Part shown: in pieces, positions 17,071 to 17,115 of the stretch
Layout of the letters: each line of letters opens with the position of its first letter
How positions within the stretch are numbered: the stretch's first letter is position 1
Assembly: GCA_903898215.1 (NCBI GenBank)
Contig: CAIUEQ010000012.1
Span: forward strand, 1 to 17,115
Length of the DNA stretch: 17,115 bases
Direction of reading: 5' to 3'
From: an uncultured Bacteroidota bacterium
GTDB lineage: Bacteria; Bacteroidota; Bacteroidia; UKL13-3
Made by a program: the position numbers and the translations under genes
Notes under the pieces: generated by a model
Told to the model about the DNA's origin: nothing
The model's database searches: none
The model's input: the letters and a program-made list of their open reading frames with translations, nothing else

Positions 17071-17115
17071 CCTAAAATTTTAAAAAAAACCTTTTATGTA
17101 ATTTCTTGGATATTT

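Overview
The window is AT-rich and reads as a chromosomal segment of a member of the Bacteroidota. The clearest evidence is three minus-strand genes whose products have an N-terminal Sec signal and a C-terminal type IX secretion (T9SS) sorting domain. The sparse Shine-Dalgarno signals, A-rich leaders and one TTTG-N21-TAnnTTTG promoter-like site fit the same phylum. No species can be named from the sequence alone.

Left half (1-6169, plus strand). Three tightly packed genes come first, with gaps of 9 and 6 nt. They encode a 649-residue all-beta protein that resembles the C-terminal part of much larger uncharacterised bacterial proteins, a lipoprotein with a permuted papain-like (NlpC/P60-type) arrangement, and a 102-residue beta-rich protein. 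A small membrane-anchored beta-domain protein follows (3051-3533). After a 505-nt interval holding broken coding fragments come two cytoplasmic-looking ester hydrolases in tandem: a DUF2235/Tle1-like alpha/beta-hydrolase with an intact-looking S100/D170/H244 triad, and a GDSW-type SGNH hydrolase. The combination of two unrelated lipid or ester hydrolases, a lipoprotein peptidase or amidase candidate and small companions is consistent with an effector or defence-type accessory island. No secretion apparatus, immunity gene or nucleotide cyclase is visible here, so that reading is inference.

Middle (6170-8867). A convergent minus-strand gene of unknown function (6372-7055, possibly DUF4279-like) is followed by about 1.8 kb with no confident gene. 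That desert holds a 110-codon open frame lacking an early ATG, a good Bacteroidota-type promoter candidate just upstream of it, and a cluster of inverted repeats at 8107-8232.

Right half (8868-17070, minus strand). Read in the direction of transcription these are a 392-residue T9SS cargo protein, a 1842-residue T9SS cargo metalloprotease, and a 328-residue T9SS cargo protein. The two small proteins are paralogues across their N-terminal domain, and a related module lies in the middle of the large one. The large protein combines an HExxHxxGF zinc-protease domain, Ig-like and jelly-roll modules and a parallel beta-helix. A perfect 12-bp hairpin followed by a T-rich tract separates the large gene from the 328-residue gene. 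All three products are predicted to cross the outer membrane and become surface-attached or released.
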